Positions 5,153-6,743 of a stretch of 6,743 bases of DNA are shown piece after piece. The stretch lies in NCBI GenBank assembly GCA_031254075.1, contig JAIRVD010000041.1, forward strand, positions 1 to 6,743. The letters are read 5' to 3'. Position 1 is the stretch's first letter. The number at the start of each line of letters is the position of its first letter. A model generated the notes under the pieces. That model saw nothing but the letters and a program-made list of their open reading frames with translations, did no database searches and was not told the DNA's origin. This stretch comes from Clostridiales bacterium (lineage in GTDB: Bacteria; Bacillota; Clostridia; Lachnospirales; WQUN01). The position numbers and the translations under genes were made by a program.

Positions 5153-6127
5153 ATGAAATTGCGAGCGGGAATAATCGGGCTTGGCAGTGTATCGCCGATG
5201 CATGTGGATTCGCTTAGAGCGATTGGCGTTGAAGTGGCGGCGGTATGCGATAAGGATTTTGAAAAGACGAAAGAATTCGGCTGCGCGGCGTTTTCGGATT
5301 TTCGCGAGATGCTTGATGCGGGCGGGTTTGACGCGTTACATATTTGTTTGCCGCATTATCTTCACGCACCTGTTTCGATAGCGGCGAGTGAGAAGTGTTT
5401 TCATATTTTGTGTGAGAAACCGATGGCGACGAATGTTGCGGATGCGGAAGAAATGATTGCGACTGCAAAAAAAAATAATGTTGCGCTCGGAGTTGTTTTT
5501 CAAAACCGTTTCAGTCCGGGCGCATTATTAATAAAGGAATCATTGGAAAGCGGTGAGCTTGGAAAAGTTCTCGGCGGCGCAATTCGCGTTACATGGAATC
5601 GCGGCGAGAGTTATTATTCAAAAAGCGACTGGCGCGGAAGATGGGCGACCGAGGGCGGCGGCGTTTTGATAAATCAGTCGATTCACACATTTGACATGGT
5701 GAATAATTTTCTCGGAAATCCGACCGATGTGTGCGCAAACATTGCCAACCGTGCGCATCCTTCGATTGAGGTCGAGGATGTTGCGGAAGGAATTATTTCA
5801 TACGGCGAGATAAAAATTTCATTTTTCGTAAACACATATCATCCGTACAACGCGCCCGCGAGCATTGAATTGATTTGCGAAAACGGACGCGCGGAGCTTT
5901 TGGGCGAAGACGCAACGGTCATTCTAAACGACGGAACAAAAAAAACCGCCGGCGCAGATATTGAAGCGCAGAAGCGATTCGGAAAAAAATCATATTGGGG
6001 CGTTTCGCATATAAAACAAATCGAAGCGTTTTACAATGATATCGCAAACGAAAATTTTCCCGAACCGACCGACGCGCTAATCACACAAAAATTAATAAAC
6101 GCGATTTACGAATCTGCAAAAAAGTAA
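5153..6127 (+). CDS. Gfo/Idh/MocA-family NAD(P)-dependent oxidoreductase
   Basis: A cytoplasmic dehydrogenase of the glucose-fructose oxidoreductase/inositol dehydrogenase family, which oxidises or reduces sugars, inositols and related hydroxy compounds. The 324 residues are a usual length. The N-terminal Rossmann fold shows GIIGLGSVSPMH (6-17) and an acidic strand end, VCDKD (31-35). The family's EKP motif (88-90, in CEKPMATN) carries the conserved lysine. The C-terminal domain has GGGVLINQSIHTFDM (168-182), with His178 and Asp181 at the catalytic/substrate positions. The start ATG 5153 follows GGTGAG at 5143-5148. The next gene starts 19 nt after the stop and is a peptide/nickel-type ABC permease. 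That suggests the enzyme processes a ligand imported by that transporter, but the substrate cannot be told from sequence. Confidence 0.95.
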   Translation: MKLRAGIIGLGSVSPMHVDSLRAIGVEVAAVCDKDFEKTKEFGCAAFSDFREMLDAGGFDALHICLPHYLHAPVSIAASEKCFHILCEKPMATNVADAEEMIATAKKNNVALGVVFQNRFSPGALLIKESLESGELGKVLGGAIRVTWNRGESYYSKSDWRGRWATEGGGVLINQSIHTFDMVNNFLGNPTDVCANIANRAHPSIEVEDVAEGIISYGEIKISFFVNTYHPYNAPASIELICENGRAELLGEDATVILNDGTKKTAGADIEAQKRFGKKSYWGVSHIKQIEAFYNDIANENFPEPTDALITQKLINAIYESAKK

Positions 6128-6146
6128 TCACGGGGGAGTGTTAACT

Positions 6147-6743
6147 GTGTGGAGATTCATTTTAAAGCGATTACTTTCACTGATTCCGGTAATCGCGGGT
6201 GTTATTTTCGTTGTGTTTATTATTTTGCATATGGCACCGGGCGACCCCGCGCGGCTTGCGCTCGGCGATGAGGCGGAACCGCAGGCGTATATCGACTGGC
6301 GCGAGGAGCGCGGGCTTAATGACCCTGTGCTGATTCAATATTTTCGATATATGTTTAAAATAGTACAGGGTGATTTCGGAACTTCGTACGGGCGCACGCA
6401 AACTCCCGTTTTTGGTGAGATTATGGCGAAATTTCCGTATACGCTTGCGCTTGCGTTATGCGCGATGGTGATTACGCTTTTGTTTGCGTTTCCGCTGGGC
6501 GTTCTCGCCGCGGTAAAACATAATTCGTGGTTCGATAATATTTCTATGTTCTTTTCTCTTATAGGCGTCTCTATGCCGACTTTTTGGCTGGGGATGCTTT
6601 TAATTTTGTACTTCGCGCTGGGAAAAGGCTGGTTTCCTACGACGGGTGCGGGTTCATGGAACGCTGTTATTCTTCCGGCAGTTTCAATCGGTTTCGGCGC
6701 GATGGCGGGCATGGCAAGAACTACGCGCTCGTCGATGCTGGAA
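6147..6743 (+). CDS. DppB/OppB-type ABC transporter permease (C-terminus outside window)
   Basis: Inner-membrane permease subunit of a peptide/opine/nickel-type (PepT family) ABC importer. The frame is open for 199 codons to the right edge. It begins WRFILKRLLSLIPVIAGV with the first membrane helix (about residues 9-29), then the family's HMAPGDPARL motif (28-37). The periplasmic part includes GDFGTSY (75-81). Further helices follow at about 96-122, 132-158 and 172-190, with SMPTFWLGMLLIL (142-154). The window stops at RTTRSSMLE, just before the EAA loop that contacts the ATPase. The start is taken as GTG 6147, eight bases after GGGGGAG (6132-6138); an in-frame GTG at 6138 overlaps that site and is less likely. 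The partner permease, ATPases and binding protein are expected downstream. Co-transcription with the oxidoreductase is inferred from the 19-nt gap. Confidence 0.93.
   Translation, partial: MWRFILKRLLSLIPVIAGVIFVVFIILHMAPGDPARLALGDEAEPQAYIDWREERGLNDPVLIQYFRYMFKIVQGDFGTSYGRTQTPVFGEIMAKFPYTLALALCAMVITLLFAFPLGVLAAVKHNSWFDNISMFFSLIGVSMPTFWLGMLLILYFALGKGWFPTTGAGSWNAVILPAVSIGFGAMAGMARTTRSSMLE

Noticed and set aside
5214..5468. Minus-strand 84-codon ORF and a plus-strand ORF at 5181-5381
   Set aside because: Both are shadows inside the oxidoreductase gene.
6177..6712. Minus-strand ORFs opposite the permease
   Set aside because: The plus-strand frame carries the DppB-type motifs throughout; the minus ORFs are shadows.
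1..6743. CRISPR arrays, insertion sequences, phage genes
   Set aside because: There are no regularly spaced repeats, no transposase or integrase motifs and no terminal inverted repeats with target duplications in any frame that I read.

Overview
The window is bacterial chromosomal DNA of moderate GC. It shows strong Shine-Dalgarno sites, sigma-70-type promoters and TAA stops on every intact gene whose end is visible. The gene set (type II secretion/type IV pilus ATPase, RmuC, chromosomal toxin-antitoxin pair, Hanks-type kinase remnant, sugar-type oxidoreductase with a peptide/nickel-type ABC permease) does not fix a phylum, and I do not name one.

Layout. (1) Positions 1-2522 hold a minus-strand operon with a clear promoter (2494-2522): rmuC (1174-2454), then a GspE/PilB assembly ATPase whose start overlaps the rmuC end and whose C-terminus leaves the window at the left edge. 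(2) Positions 2523-3357 have no convincing intact gene but much structure: a near-perfect orphan plus-strand promoter (2650-2677), several short dyads, a long-stem intrinsic terminator (3020-3070), a 58-nt tRNA-Leu remnant that has lost its anticodon and variable arms (3115-3172), and a second intrinsic terminator (3186-3235). (3) Positions 3284-3962 are a complete DinJ-YafQ (RelB/YafQ-type) toxin-antitoxin operon with promoter, palindromic operator candidate, antitoxin, toxin and terminator. (4) Positions 4075-4884 (minus) are a Hanks-type Ser/Thr kinase pseudogene with two in-frame stops and two lost segments, including the DFG/activation loop. (5) From 5153 a plus-strand operon starts: a Gfo/Idh/MocA oxidoreductase, then 19 nt later a DppB/OppB-type permease that runs off the right edge. 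A 15-bp dyad (5005-5019) lies in the gap between the kinase and this operon.

Functionally the ends are ordinary housekeeping/accessory operons. The middle (about 2.5-5.0 kb) looks like a site of repeated insertion and decay: a tRNA remnant, a toxin-antitoxin cassette and a collapsed kinase in a row. I see no CRISPR array, insertion sequence or intact novel multi-gene system. The best candidates for something undescribed are the orphan promoter/terminator unit in 2650-3070 and the minimal tRNA-Leu-like element next to it.
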